Shown here: positions 52,380-61,500 of the stretch, one piece after another | How the letters are laid out: each line of letters begins with the position of its first letter | Numbering within the stretch: the first letter of the stretch is position 1 | NCBI RefSeq assembly: GCF_017877055.1 | Contig: NZ_JAGIPG010000004.1 | Coordinates: forward strand, 1 to 64,000 | DNA from: Neorhizobium galegae | GTDB lineage: Bacteria; Pseudomonadota; Alphaproteobacteria; Rhizobiales; Rhizobiaceae | DNA length: 64,000 nt | Reading direction: 5' to 3' | The notes under the pieces: model-generated | What the model was told of the DNA's origin: nothing | Seen by the model: the letters and a program-made list of their open reading frames with translations, nothing else | Databases searched by the model: none | Position numbers and translations under genes: made by a program

Positions 52380-53600
52380 ATGGCGGCAGAGGATGCAGTG
52401 GCGAAGTCCCGGCTCAAGCTCGCCGTGATTCTGGAAAAGAGGATTTCCGTCGGGGGCGGTTTCAACCAATCGATCACTGCCGCCCTGCAGATGCTACGGA
52501 TCGCGCCGGAACCCTATGACGTCGAAATCTACACGACCATAGAAAGCAATATCGAGACCCTTGCCGCCCATGGCTTGAAGGCCAGGCATTTCGTCAAGCC
52601 GAAGCGCAAGCTGTCCAAGAAGGTCGCCCAGGCCTTCCAGTCCGCGCGCAGGCGGCGTGAAGAGATGACGGAATTCGAGCTTGAGATAAAACGGCTGGGA
52701 ATAGATCTCGTCTACTTCACCGCCCCCAGCGGATATGCGCTCGACCTCCAGGCGACGCCTTACATTTTCACGATCTGGGACCTCTGCCATCTGGAACATC
52801 CCGAATTCCCCGAGGTCACCGAAAAGCGCGAGTTCGAAAAGCGCGAAGAGCTTTATTCACGTGCGGTCGTCAAGGCGGCCACGACATTGACGGATGGGCT
52901 CCACACCAGCCAACTGGCATCACAGCGCTACGGCGTCGCAAGCGACCGCTTCATAGAGATGCCTTTTTCTCCCGCGCCGCTGCTGGGGGAGGCGTCCTCA
53001 TCTCCCGACGCACTCGCTAAGATGCTCGAAGGTTACGGCCTTGCCCCAGGTTACCTTTTCTATCCGGCGCAATTCTGGGCACACAAGAATCATATCAGGT
53101 TGCTTGAGGCCAGCTCGCTTCTGGCCAAGCGCTACGGCACCGCACCCACCATCGTCTTCGCAGGTGGCGATCAGGGACATGCCGGAGCGATCAGGCGCAT
53201 ATCGGAACGTCTCGGGGTATCGGGCAACACACATTTCCTCGGCTTCGTGCCGTCCGAGGATATGAGCCTCTTGTATCAGGGCGCTAAAGCGCTGGTCATG
53301 CCGAGCTATTTCGGCCCATCCAATCTTCCGCCCATGGAGGCATGGGTGCTGGGCAAACCGGTCCTCTATCCGCAGCGATTTGCCGATTTCGTAGGTGATG
53401 CCGCACTTCTTTTCGACCCGGACGACGCCCATTCGCTTGCCGACTGCATCGAACGGCTTTCTGAGGGACCGGGCGATAGCCAGTGGCAGGAGCTTGGCCG
53501 CCAGCGCCTGGAGCATTTTGCACGTGAAAGATACGCCGCCGAAGACAGGCTAAGGCGACTACTGTCCCGCCTGGCATCGAGGATGTGCGTGTCAGCCTGA
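52380..53600 (+). CDS. Glycosyltransferase family 4
   Basis: The 406-residue protein has VILEKRISVGGGFNQSITAA, YLFYPAQFWAHKNHIRLLEA, THFLGFVPSEDMSLLYQGAK and MPSYFGPSNLPPMEAWVLGK, the GT4 mannosyltransferase-like pattern (FGPSNLPPMEAW). It begins just after the methyltransferase stop (ATG 52380; TTG 52374 is an alternative). It would build part of the exported glycan. Confidence 0.9.
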   Translation: MAAEDAVAKSRLKLAVILEKRISVGGGFNQSITAALQMLRIAPEPYDVEIYTTIESNIETLAAHGLKARHFVKPKRKLSKKVAQAFQSARRRREEMTEFELEIKRLGIDLVYFTAPSGYALDLQATPYIFTIWDLCHLEHPEFPEVTEKREFEKREELYSRAVVKAATTLTDGLHTSQLASQRYGVASDRFIEMPFSPAPLLGEASSSPDALAKMLEGYGLAPGYLFYPAQFWAHKNHIRLLEASSLLAKRYGTAPTIVFAGGDQGHAGAIRRISERLGVSGNTHFLGFVPSEDMSLLYQGAKALVMPSYFGPSNLPPMEAWVLGKPVLYPQRFADFVGDAALLFDPDDAHSLADCIERLSEGPGDSQWQELGRQRLEHFARERYAAEDRLRRLLSRLASRMCVSA

Positions 53601-53815
53601 ACTGGAGGCAAGGCAAAGGGTCGGATCGTTCACCTTCGACCTCCGAAAGCCCCCATCTACGGCACGTCCCTCGCTTGCTCAAAGGACAAATCTGGTTTAC
53701 GAGACCGGACGGAATGGACGCTGAGCCGGTGTCGTGCAACTCCATCCGTTTAAAGGCGGTCTCCAGACTTTGGACGGCGATTTCGATCCCTTCAGGTCCG
53801 TAATCGAGTGGATAG

Positions 53816-54736
53816 ATGAACGAAGCAAAACCGATCGCCCCAGTAGTCTTCATCATTTTCAACAGACCAGATCTCACCGAACTGGTGTTCCAGGAAATTG
53901 CCAAGGCACGCCCCAGCAAGCTGTTCATCATCGCAGACGGTCCGCGCGCGGACCGCGCGAACGAAGCCGAGAAATGTGCCAGGACAAGGCAGGTGGTCGA
54001 GAACATCGACTGGGACTGCGAAGTCTTCCGCAATTATTCCGACATCAACCTGGGCTGCCGCAAGCGGATTTCCTCCGGACTGGACTGGGTATTCTCGCAG
54101 ACCGACCGCGCGATCATCATTGAAGACGACTGCCTGCCGGATCCCAGCTTCTTCCCTTATTGCACCGAACTTCTGGACAGATACGAGGATGACGAGCGCG
54201 TCGGTTCCATCGCGGGCTCGAATCTCACGAATGGCAAGGTAACCGTCGAGGATAGCTATTTCTTCAGCCGCTACCCGCTCATCTGGGGCTGGGCTACCTG
54301 GCGCCGGGTCTGGCAAAATTACGATGTGTCGATATCGCGCTGGGGGACCTTGCGCGAGAACGGCTGGCTCAACACCGTCGCCCATCCTGAAGAATTCGAA
54401 CACTGGATCAAGGCGTTCAATCGGGTGTTCGAAGGCGGGCTCGACGCCTGGGGCTATCAGTTTCACTTTTCGCAGTGGCTCCAACGGCAGATCAGCATAC
54501 AGCCGCAGCACAACCTGATCAGCAACCTGGGTTTCCGGGCGGACGCGACCCACACGCTGGATGAGAGCAGCTTGGCCGACCTTCCCCGCCAGGGCCTGGA
54601 GTTTCCGCTCCGCCACCCGCAGGTGCCCGCCACGAACTTCCTCGCCGACGATACCTATATGCGCGAGCATTGCTATCGGAAGAAGAAGGAAAAGGGGCTA
54701 AAGCGCCTCCTGAGGAAGATAGTCCCCAAACGCTGA
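53816..54736 (+). CDS. Glycosyltransferase, GT-A (GT2-like, HlpA type)
   Basis: The 306-residue protein has APVVFIIFNRPDLTELVFQE, IIEDDCLPDPSFFPYC (DxD-like EDD) and SRYPLIWGWATWRRVWQNYD. The WGWATWRR motif identifies the family often named hemolytic protein HlpA-like in polysaccharide clusters. It ends with a basic KKKEKGLKRLLRKI tail that may contact the membrane. The 215-bp gap before it holds no feature I can support. Confidence 0.85.
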   Translation: MNEAKPIAPVVFIIFNRPDLTELVFQEIAKARPSKLFIIADGPRADRANEAEKCARTRQVVENIDWDCEVFRNYSDINLGCRKRISSGLDWVFSQTDRAIIIEDDCLPDPSFFPYCTELLDRYEDDERVGSIAGSNLTNGKVTVEDSYFFSRYPLIWGWATWRRVWQNYDVSISRWGTLRENGWLNTVAHPEEFEHWIKAFNRVFEGGLDAWGYQFHFSQWLQRQISIQPQHNLISNLGFRADATHTLDESSLADLPRQGLEFPLRHPQVPATNFLADDTYMREHCYRKKKEKGLKRLLRKIVPKR

Positions 54737-54817
54737 CAGGAACCGGTGCCGCGGCCCGTCCCTGGTTGCCGAATCTGGACCCGCCCCCTCGTTTGCGGAC
54801 CTACGGAGTGAATCTCG

Positions 54818-55510
54818 ATGCCCAAACTACGTCTTCCCTTTAAAAAGAAGAAGTCCGTCAGCCCGTATTTCGGGCTCAACGAGCTGGATCGGAAGATCGA
54901 GAAATATGTCGATTACGACAACGGGTTCTACGTGGAACTTGGCGCCAATGACGGCATTCGCCAGTCCAACACCTATTATTTCGAGAAAAATCGCGGATGG
55001 AGCGGCATCCTCATAGAACCCTCGCCGAACAATTTTCTGGAATGCAGAAAGAACCGCAGCGAGAAGAACGCCATATTCTGCAATGCGTGCGTGCGCTTCG
55101 GTTATCCACACAAATATGTGGACATGACTTATGGCAACCTGATGAGCGTCTCCACGAATGTCGAGGTCGATTTAGAGAGCGTACCAGCCCATCTGGAGCG
55201 CTCACGACAATTCCTGAGGAATCGGGAAGCGACATTCGAGTTCGGCGCAGTAGCAAAGCCGCTCAGCACGATCCTGGACGAGGGCAAAGCGCCAGCGCTG
55301 ATGGACGTGTTGTCCCTGGACGTGGAAGGTGCCGAACTTGAGGTCCTGATGGGCGTGGATTTCGATCGCCATAATTTCAGGTTCATGGTTATAGAGTGCC
55401 GGAACATCGACCGGATGCGGAGCTTCCTGGAAGCCAAGGGCTATACGCTCCTGGATCAGCTTACCGAGCACGACTACCTGTTCAAGTTCAATATGCCCGG
55501 AACGGCCTGA
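54818..55510 (+). CDS. FkbM-family methyltransferase
   Basis: The 230-residue protein has YVELGANDGIRQSNTYYFEK, GILIEPSPNNF and DVLSLDVEGAELEVLMGVDF, which are the FkbM O-methyltransferase motifs. It uses SAM to methylate hydroxyl groups, often on capsular or exopolysaccharide sugars. It is the last gene of the glycan cluster in this direction. Confidence 0.92.
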   Translation: MPKLRLPFKKKKSVSPYFGLNELDRKIEKYVDYDNGFYVELGANDGIRQSNTYYFEKNRGWSGILIEPSPNNFLECRKNRSEKNAIFCNACVRFGYPHKYVDMTYGNLMSVSTNVEVDLESVPAHLERSRQFLRNREATFEFGAVAKPLSTILDEGKAPALMDVLSLDVEGAELEVLMGVDFDRHNFRFMVIECRNIDRMRSFLEAKGYTLLDQLTEHDYLFKFNMPGTA

Positions 55511-55852
55511 TGAAACGCCCGCATCTTGGCTCTCTGTTCGCGAGGGCCGACCAGGCGGCCTTTTCCTCCGCGATACCGGCCCGATCAACAGCTGCCGTTG
55601 GACGACGACCGTTTTCTTGCTAATCCTCCAATGGCAAAGGGTTGGCGAACCTCATCCAATCGAGGCGGGATCGATAAGGGAGAAGCCGGTTTACACTGAG
55701 AACTCGACCCCCAGCACTTCAGGACGCCCATGCAGCTATTGCCGCGCGGGCGTTTGCGTCCGGGATCCAATAATCCACTCGCAATGCAACGCATCGGCAC
55801 CCTTGTGCGTTGCGCGCCATCGGCTCGCATGGGTGCGGGTCATCGGAACGGC
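55511..55852. other. 342-bp intergenic region before the sensor kinase gene
   Basis: No gene I can support. The nearest frame in it is short and lacks an RBS. No EcfG or CTTGAAA motif seen. It probably contains the promoter of the NarL-type kinase. Confidence 0.4.
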
Positions 55853-57259
55853 ATGCTGATGCGGCTCGGCGCAATTCTTGATCGTTGGAACGACCAATCC
55901 CTCGCCCGGCAGTTTCTGCTGGCGGGAGGCTTGGTCGCCTTCGCGGCGATGCTTCTGGTCGGTGCCTTTGTGACCAGCCTCATCGAAGCGGCGGTCACCC
56001 GCAATTCGGCGGCGTCCACCGCCCTTTATGTCGACAGCATCATCGCCCCGCTGCTTCCGGACATGAAGACCGACCAGACGCTCGACGACGTCACCACCCG
56101 TGCGCTCGACGAGACCTTCGGCCAGGGCGCGCTCGGTGGCCAGGTCATATCCTTCAAGCTCTGGCGCAAGGACGGCACGATCCTCTATGCGACGGACAAA
56201 GGCATGGTGGGACAGAAATACGGGCCGAGCGAAGGTCTACAAACCGCGTTTTCCGGGCAGATGGTGGCGCGGTTCGGGCTTGCCGAAGACCCTGAAAGCA
56301 AGATCGAGCGAGCGACCGGAATTCCGCTTCTCGAAATCTACAATCCCATCCTGCAGCCCTGGTCGGGAGAGGTCGTCGCGGTCTCGGAGTTCTACGAGGT
56401 TGCGGACGATTTCGAGCGCAGCCTTTATCAGGCGCAGCTTCGAAGCTGGGCGGCGGTGGCCGGCGTCACGCTCGCCTTCTTCCTGATCCTCTCGGCGATC
56501 GTTTTCCGCGGCAGCCGCACGATCGACCATCAGCGACAGGCATTGACCCAGCGGGTCGCGGAACTCTCCGACCTGCTTTCGCAAAACGAGGCTCTTCACG
56601 CGCGGGCTCAGCGCGCCTCGCGGCGCGCCACCGCCCTCAACGAGAGCTACCTGCGCCGGCTCGGCGCCGACCTGCATGACGGGCCGGCCCAGCTTGTGGC
56701 CTATGCGGCACTGCGGGTGGACAGCCGGCTCCTGACCGATCCGGCAACGCCGCCGACCGCCCGCGAGGCGGAGGTCACCACGATCAAGGCCCGCCTCGAC
56801 GAGGCGATGGACGAGATCCGCAGCATCTGCAGCGGCCTGGTTCTGCCACAGATCGAAACTGCCGAACTGCCGGAGGTGCTGCAGCGCGCCGTCAACGCGC
56901 ACCGGCAGCGCACGGGCGTCGCTGTCGCACTGTCGGTGTCGAGCGGATCGCGACCGCTCTCGCCTTCCGCCAAGATCTGCATCTATCGCTTCGTGCAGGA
57001 AGCGCTCAACAACGGCTTCCGCCATGGCGGCGGCATAGACCAGAGCGTTCGCCAGAGTTTTGACAACGGCAATGTCGTCGTCGAAGTTGCCGACCGGGGG
57101 CCGGGGTTCGATCCCCAACGCATACGCCCCGAAGGTCTCGGGCTCGCAGGGCTCAGGGAGCGGATCGAAAGCCTCGGCGGCACATTCGCGATCACCACAT
57201 CGAAGGACGGAACCACGGTCAGAATGTCACTGAACGTGCATGAAATGGAGCAGGCATGA
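55853..57259 (+). CDS. NarL-type sensor histidine kinase (HisKA_3)
   Basis: The 468-residue kinase has two membrane helices (FLLAGGLVAFAAMLLVGAFV near the start; AAVAGVTLAFFLILSAIVF near 200-220) around a periplasmic sensor of about 150 residues. The phospho-acceptor His is in RRLGADLHDGPAQLVAYAAL. The ATPase motifs are EALNNGFRHGG and GLGLAGLRERIESLGG. ATG 55853 is chosen because the hydrophobic helix follows it; a frame reaching 55730 is longer. It is translationally coupled (ATGATG) to the response regulator. Confidence 0.92.
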   Translation: MLMRLGAILDRWNDQSLARQFLLAGGLVAFAAMLLVGAFVTSLIEAAVTRNSAASTALYVDSIIAPLLPDMKTDQTLDDVTTRALDETFGQGALGGQVISFKLWRKDGTILYATDKGMVGQKYGPSEGLQTAFSGQMVARFGLAEDPESKIERATGIPLLEIYNPILQPWSGEVVAVSEFYEVADDFERSLYQAQLRSWAAVAGVTLAFFLILSAIVFRGSRTIDHQRQALTQRVAELSDLLSQNEALHARAQRASRRATALNESYLRRLGADLHDGPAQLVAYAALRVDSRLLTDPATPPTAREAEVTTIKARLDEAMDEIRSICSGLVLPQIETAELPEVLQRAVNAHRQRTGVAVALSVSSGSRPLSPSAKICIYRFVQEALNNGFRHGGGIDQSVRQSFDNGNVVVEVADRGPGFDPQRIRPEGLGLAGLRERIESLGGTFAITTSKDGTTVRMSLNVHEMEQA

Positions 57260-57930
57260 TGGCAGGAATAAAGATAGCGGTCGTCGACGACCATCCGTTG
57301 TTCCGCGAAGGAGTGACGCGCAGCTTCGGGGAGATCGAGGATTTCGAGATGGTCGGCGAAGGCGGGTCTCGTGACGACGCGCTGCGCATCGTGCGGGAAT
57401 TGTGCCCGGACGTGATGCTGATGGACATTTCCATGCCCGGCAACGGTCTCGAGGCGATTGCCGAAGCGCTGGATTACTGCCCGGATCTCAAGATCGTCAT
57501 GCTCACCGTTTCCGAGACGAGCGAAGACATCGCGACCGCGCTGAAGCTCGGCGCAAAAGGTTATGTCCTCAAGGGCGTCGGCTCGCGCGGCCTGGCAGAT
57601 GTGGTCAGAACCGTGGCGTCCGGGGAGAGCTATGTTTCGCCTGCCCTTTCGGCGCGACTGATCGCCGGCCTTTCCGCCCCGAGCGAAACCCCGCCAAAGC
57701 CCGATCTTTTGTCGGAACTGACCGACCGCGAACAGGAGGTCCTCAGCCTCGTGGCATCCGGACTGAGCAACAAGCGGGTGGCGCGGGAGCTCGATCTTCA
57801 TGAAAAGACCGTCAAGCATCACATGACCCGCATCCTGTCGAAGCTGAAGGTGACCAACCGGACGGAGGCAGCACTCGCTCTTCGCGATGCGACCGATCAA
57901 CGCTCAGCGGCCGAACGACCGCAATCTTGA
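57256..57930 (+). CDS. NarL/FixJ-family response regulator
   Basis: The 224-residue protein has a receiver (KIAVVDDHPLFREGVTRSFG, with acceptor Asp in DVMLMDISMPG) and a LuxR helix-turn-helix (LTDREQEVLSLVASGLSNKR, VKHHMTRILSKLKVTNRTEA). Cognate partner of the kinase it overlaps. The target genes are unknown; nearby envelope genes at 57.9-60.6 kb are candidates. Its 3' end overlaps the convergent glycine-rich gene by 27 bp. Confidence 0.94.
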   Translation: MMAGIKIAVVDDHPLFREGVTRSFGEIEDFEMVGEGGSRDDALRIVRELCPDVMLMDISMPGNGLEAIAEALDYCPDLKIVMLTVSETSEDIATALKLGAKGYVLKGVGSRGLADVVRTVASGESYVSPALSARLIAGLSAPSETPPKPDLLSELTDREQEVLSLVASGLSNKRVARELDLHEKTVKHHMTRILSKLKVTNRTEAALALRDATDQRSAAERPQS

Positions 57931-58491
57931 GATGTCCGAGGGTGTCGCGGTCCGGTTGACGATCGTGCGGGAACGCGAATCCCGCATTTCGTAACGCCCC
58001 TGGGAAATCCGCTCCGTCGCGCCGTTTTGATGGCGGACGGTGATCGAGGTTCCGCGAATATCGACCTCGACGCCGGCTTTCGATGGAGCTGCCGGCCCTG
58101 GGTTCGCCGGAGCTGAAGGCCGCGAGGGAGCAGCGGTCGCGCTGCGCGGCGTCGTGGTTGCGCCTGCCGGAGCCGATCCGGCTCCTGTACCGGTTCCGCT
58201 CGTGCCACCGGCGCCGCCGGTGTGAGCTCCACCGCTGCCACCATTTCCGTTGTTGCTCCCGCCGCCGGCATTGTCACTACCGTTCCCGTTGCTGTTCCCT
58301 CCGGAGCCGCCGTTTCCACCATTACTTCCGCCGCCGCCGCCCCCGCCATTGCCATTGCCCTCCTGGGCCGCAACGCTCGACAGCGTGACGCGCAAGAGGC
58401 CGTCCGCGCCAGCGATAACCTTCAAAGGCAGCACGGTTGCAATAATTGCGGTGAGTGCTCCGCTCAAGAATAGCATTCTACGCGTCGGCAT
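57904..58491 (-). CDS. Secreted glycine/asparagine-rich hypothetical protein, 195 aa
   Basis: An N-terminal hydrophobic segment (LFLSGALTAIIATVLPLKVI) is a signal peptide or anchor. Residues about 44-105 are low-complexity Gly/Asn/Ser (GGNSNGNGSDNAGGG type). A proline/alanine linker then leads to a compact C-terminal part (EVDIRGTSITVRHQNGATER). This C-terminal piece resembles small rhizobial periplasmic proteins; no known enzyme. It is probably secreted or surface-attached. The low-complexity codons are GGC/AAT-rich, and length may vary between strains. Confidence 0.7.
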   Translation of the reverse strand: MPTRRMLFLSGALTAIIATVLPLKVIAGADGLLRVTLSSVAAQEGNGNGGGGGGGSNGGNGGSGGNSNGNGSDNAGGGSNNGNGGSGGAHTGGAGGTSGTGTGAGSAPAGATTTPRSATAAPSRPSAPANPGPAAPSKAGVEVDIRGTSITVRHQNGATERISQGRYEMRDSRSRTIVNRTATPSDISRLRSFGR

Positions 58492-58687
58492 CTCTCGCTC
58501 CTAGGTAGCCCTCTCCTGCGTGCAGCATTTTTGAACTGTTTTGCAAGCCTAAACCGGACGCCCGCCCTGATGGCACCGTTGCACTCTTGCCGGTCAAAGA
58601 GCCCGCCGACCGCGATACGGGCAGCCGGCGGGCAAGGTTCTGCGCTGAAAAAGGACCGATGATCGCGCAGGAACCGGTCTGAATCTG

Positions 58688-58780
58688 TCAGACAGCAAGC
58701 GCTCCCAAAGTGGCGATGAAGACAAAAAGCCCTGCGACGGGGATCAATAGCCATCTGGCCTGGAAAACGCTGTTGTCCAT
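58688..58780 (-). CDS. 30-residue single-pass membrane peptide
   Basis: ATG 58780 has a perfect AGGAGG seven bases before it. The frame reads MDNSVFQARWLLIPVAGLFV then FIATLGALAV and stop. It starts with a short polar end, then one long hydrophobic helix, as in small bacterial membrane peptides. It lies downstream of a minus-strand EcfG motif (58941-58965), so stress induction is likely. Function unknown. No other recognised gene lies between 58492 and 59036. Confidence 0.65.
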   Translation of the reverse strand: MDNSVFQARWLLIPVAGLFVFIATLGALAV

Positions 58781-58938
58781 GACGGAACCTCCTGAAAAAC
58801 CTCCAGGATCAACGGCACCTTATCAGCGCAGTTCCTCTATTTCATCCCTCTTTGGACCTTTGCCCAGCCACGTCAGACCAAAGGCCCAAAAACGATCGGG
58901 CCGAAGTCCCTGCCCCGCCCGACTGAAGCCCAAAGCCC

Positions 58939-58965
58939 GGAACGAGCCGTGGCAGTCAGAGTTCC
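58939..58965. promoter_or_regulatory. Near-palindromic EcfG promoter, facing both ways
   Basis: On the minus strand GGAAC-N16-CGTT is a perfect-spacing EcfG motif pointing to the 30-residue peptide gene. On the plus strand GGAAC (58939-58943) is followed 17 bases later by GTTC, with A where C/G is preferred, pointing to the DUF1236 gene at 59037. One site may thus serve both directions. Confidence 0.6.
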
Positions 58966-59036
58966 AAGCTGTGAGTGCGGCCCACCCACGGGTTCGCAGG
59001 CGAACCAGAAAATGCCAGAAAAATGGAGGAAACATC

Positions 59037-59843
59037 ATGATACCATCAATGAAACACGCGCTCGCGATTGCGCTTCTGGCCGGATCAACGCTTTCGATCG
59101 TGCCGGCGGTCGCACAAAGTCAGGCACCGGCGGCCGGTCAGGACGGCGGCAATTCGGCCGCTCCGATACTGCCACGCAAAATCGTGCCGGGTTCGGATGG
59201 TTCATCCGGTGCCAAGCAGGGTCAGCCGCAGCAGGATATGGGCGCCACGACACAACAGCCACAGGGTTCGGCCGGCGGCAACACCCACGCCCAAGCCCAG
59301 GCCGGCGACCAGCAGCGCCTGAAGCCGAAGGGCGATAGCGCAGCTCAGGAAAAATCGGCCGATCCGACGAAGGCACAGGCTACCCAGCCGCGCGCCAACG
59401 ACAACACGGCACAGCAGAAACCTACCGGCCAGAGCGACAGTTCCACGACCGCAAATTCCGGTTCGAGCTCGGGAACGGACGCCCCTAAACCGGCAACCGA
59501 TGACACTGCCCGCCAGAACAACGGCACACAGCAGCCCGGCTCAAACCAGGCCGCTACCGATAAACCTTCCAACGAGGTCACCGGTAGCATCAACATCTCG
59601 GCCGAACAGAGGACGGAAGTGCGCAAGATCCTCGTCCAGAACAAGGTCGAGCCGGTCAATGTGGATGTCGAGGTCAATGTCGGGGTCGCCATTCCGACGA
59701 CGGTGGAACTGCATCCGTTGCCGCCGCGCATCGTCGAGATCGTGCCTGCCTATCGCGGCTACGAATATTTCGTGCTTGCGGACGGGCGGATCATCATCGT
59801 CGAGCCTTCGAGCCACAAGATCGTCTACATCCTGGTCGGCTGA
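59037..59843 (+). CDS. DUF1236 secreted protein, 268 aa
   Basis: A signal peptide (KHALAIALLAGSTLSIVPAV, cleavage AVAQ) precedes a Gln/Ala/Ser-rich, disordered middle (about 25-185). The C-terminal DUF1236 domain has VEPVNVDVEVNVGVAIPTTV, PPRIVEIVPAYRGYEYFVL and IIIVEPSSHKIVYILV. DUF1236 proteins are typical of rhizobia and may be exported to the envelope; function unknown. ATG 59037 follows GGAGG. First of a short run of envelope genes, probably under the EcfG site upstream. Confidence 0.88.
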   Translation: MIPSMKHALAIALLAGSTLSIVPAVAQSQAPAAGQDGGNSAAPILPRKIVPGSDGSSGAKQGQPQQDMGATTQQPQGSAGGNTHAQAQAGDQQRLKPKGDSAAQEKSADPTKAQATQPRANDNTAQQKPTGQSDSSTTANSGSSSGTDAPKPATDDTARQNNGTQQPGSNQAATDKPSNEVTGSINISAEQRTEVRKILVQNKVEPVNVDVEVNVGVAIPTTVELHPLPPRIVEIVPAYRGYEYFVLADGRIIIVEPSSHKIVYILVG

Positions 59844-59865
59844 GCGCTGAACGCAGGAGGAAACC

Positions 59866-60051
59866 ATGAGTGACCGGGAACCGACAGTGATCCATACGGG
59901 CGGTAGCGGCGGCTGGGCCGCCGTCGTCCTCCTGATCGCCGCCATCGCAGGCGGGCTCTTCCTCTTCGAAGGGGGTTACCTCGGAAACCGTGACGTCGGC
60001 ATCAATGTGACCCTGCCGAAGATCGAGGCGCCGGCGCCCGTCACGCGATAG
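59866..60051 (+). CDS. Small membrane protein, 61 aa
   Basis: The 61-residue protein has one hydrophobic segment (GWAAVVLLIAAIAGGLFLFE) after a short polar N-terminus and a C-terminal DVGINVTLPKIEAPAP. It starts 22 bp after the DUF1236 stop with an AGGAGG RBS, so it is in that operon. Function unknown. Confidence 0.75.
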   Translation: MSDREPTVIHTGGSGGWAAVVLLIAAIAGGLFLFEGGYLGNRDVGINVTLPKIEAPAPVTR

Positions 60052-60137
60052 ACGGCCTCGATCGCATTCCAAGGGCGCGGTGCCAACCAACACACCGCCC
60101 CATAACACCCAGCCCGATAACACCTAGAAGGAGAACC

Positions 60138-60539
60138 ATGATGAAGACCAAGATCCTCGTTCTTTCCGCCGCAATGCTGGGCGTCCTCGCCCCTGTCGCC
60201 TCGGCCCAGCAAGGTACCGTCAATGGTGCCGCCGGCGGTGCTGTCACCGGCGCGATCATCGGAGGTCCGGTCGGTGCAGCCGTTGGCGGCGTCGCGGGCG
60301 CGGTTGCCGGGACCGCCATCGACCCGCCGCCGGAGCGCGTCGTTACCTATGTTGAAAAGGCCCCTGCCCCGACATCGCCCGTCGTCATCAAGCAGAAGAT
60401 CGTCGTCGGCAAGCCCATCCCGGAGACCGTGGTGCTGACCCCGGTTCCGGACAGCCCGAAATACGCCTATGCGGTGGTGAACGAACAGCGCGTGATCGTC
60501 GACCCACAGACCCGCACAGTCGTCCAGATCGTCCGCTAA
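60138..60539 (+). CDS. DUF1236 secreted protein, 133 aa
   Basis: A signal peptide (KILVLSAAMLGVLAPVASAQ) is followed by a glycine-zipper (GAAGGAVTGAIIGGPVGAAV) of the type that spans or inserts in membranes, and then the DUF1236 ending GKPIPETVVLTPVPDSPKYA, VVNEQRVIVDPQTRTVVQIV. The pairing with the 268-residue DUF1236 gene upstream is common in rhizobia. RBS AAGGAG precedes ATG 60138 (ATG 60141 also possible). Confidence 0.88.
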   Translation: MMKTKILVLSAAMLGVLAPVASAQQGTVNGAAGGAVTGAIIGGPVGAAVGGVAGAVAGTAIDPPPERVVTYVEKAPAPTSPVVIKQKIVVGKPIPETVVLTPVPDSPKYAYAVVNEQRVIVDPQTRTVVQIVR

Positions 60540-60564
60540 ATCCCAACCAGCGCCGATAACGGTT

Positions 60565-60593
60565 CGGGGAGAGACGGATCCCGTCTCTCCCCG
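60565..60593. terminator. 13-bp perfect hairpin between convergent genes
   Basis: CGGGGAGAGACGG and CCGTCTCTCCCCG pair perfectly around a 3-base loop. It lies between the converging DUF1236 and deacetylase genes and could serve both. Confidence 0.7.
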
Positions 60594-60631
60594 ATCTGCG
60601 TCAAAAATTACAGCCGGACAGCCTGCCGCGC

Positions 60632-61423
60632 TCACTGCGTCGTGTCGTCATCACCCATGCCATCGACGTCCGAAAGGCGGACAAATTCGACGCCGCGTCG
60701 TTTCAGGGCAATGAGCGCGCGAGCTACGCCCTCGCCGGCCGCATGGGTTGGCTGGTTGATATGCGCCAGCACGACATCGCCGTCCTTGGCGGCGGCGATG
60801 CGTTTTTCGGCGACGTCGGCACCGAGCAGGGAGCCACCGTCGCCGTTCAGCGAATACCCGGCGACCCGATACCCCATATCGCGGATCTGGCGGATGGCGG
60901 ACGGATCATATTTGGCGGTCGAGCCGCGGAACCAGCGCGGCGCGGCCAAACCTGCCGCCAGCATGGCATCGGCGCCGCCTGACACTTCTTGGCGAACGGC
61001 TTCCGGCGACCCGGCAGCGGCGATGCCGTAGATCAGGACCGGCACATCGACCGCCGGCACATGGTTCTGGCCGTGGTTTTGCAATTCGAACAGATCGAGA
61101 TTCTGCAGAAAGATTGCGACCGATTGCGGGTTCTTTTTCAGCCAGCGGGCGGTGACGAAAATGGTCGCGGGAATGCGTTCCCGGACCAGCGTCGATAATA
61201 TGCGCTGGTCAGCCTGACCCATGCAGGCATCGAAGGTCAGCGCGACCCGGGGGCGAACGGCATTGCCCGAACGTGCGACATGCAGATGCGGCTCGACCAG
61301 TTTCGGAGCCAGTGCTGCACTCGCATTGGCGGGCCGGCTGACCGGCGGGCGGGCGGGCGGATTTTCAGCACCCGCCGCCAGAGGCAGCAATATCAGAAAT
61401 GTGGAAAACAGGGCGCGTCGCAT
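60632..61423 (-). CDS. Polysaccharide deacetylase (CE4/NodB-like), secreted
   Basis: The 263-residue protein has a signal peptide (LFSTFLILLPLAAGAE) and a NodB fold. RVALTFDACMGQADQRILST holds the catalytic Asp, but the usual TFDDG reads TFDAC. ELQNHGQNH supplies a metal-binding His pair and RWFRGSTAKYDP the catalytic loop. The second Asp missing from TFDDG could weaken metal binding; related rhizobial periplasmic deacetylases show the same change. It probably trims acetyl groups from an envelope polysaccharide. Confidence 0.85.
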   Translation of the reverse strand: MRRALFSTFLILLPLAAGAENPPARPPVSRPANASAALAPKLVEPHLHVARSGNAVRPRVALTFDACMGQADQRILSTLVRERIPATIFVTARWLKKNPQSVAIFLQNLDLFELQNHGQNHVPAVDVPVLIYGIAAAGSPEAVRQEVSGGADAMLAAGLAAPRWFRGSTAKYDPSAIRQIRDMGYRVAGYSLNGDGGSLLGADVAEKRIAAAKDGDVVLAHINQPTHAAGEGVARALIALKRRGVEFVRLSDVDGMGDDDTTQ

Positions 61424-61500
61424 GGCATACCGATATCGAGAAGGCCTCTTTTTATCGCCAAAGCCTTAAAGACGCCATGCGACGGAATATCCCGGCAGCA

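Noticed and set aside
53601..53815. Minus-strand frame with YPLDYGPEGIEIAVQSLETA
   Set aside because: It reads as protein for about 30 residues but continues into the antisense of the flanking glycosyltransferase genes, so it is more likely a shadow.
46270..55640. Similar short texts (PLDDDRF) near 46330 and 55595
   Set aside because: Only about seven residues match, with no start codon or RBS for either; probably chance or very old remnants.
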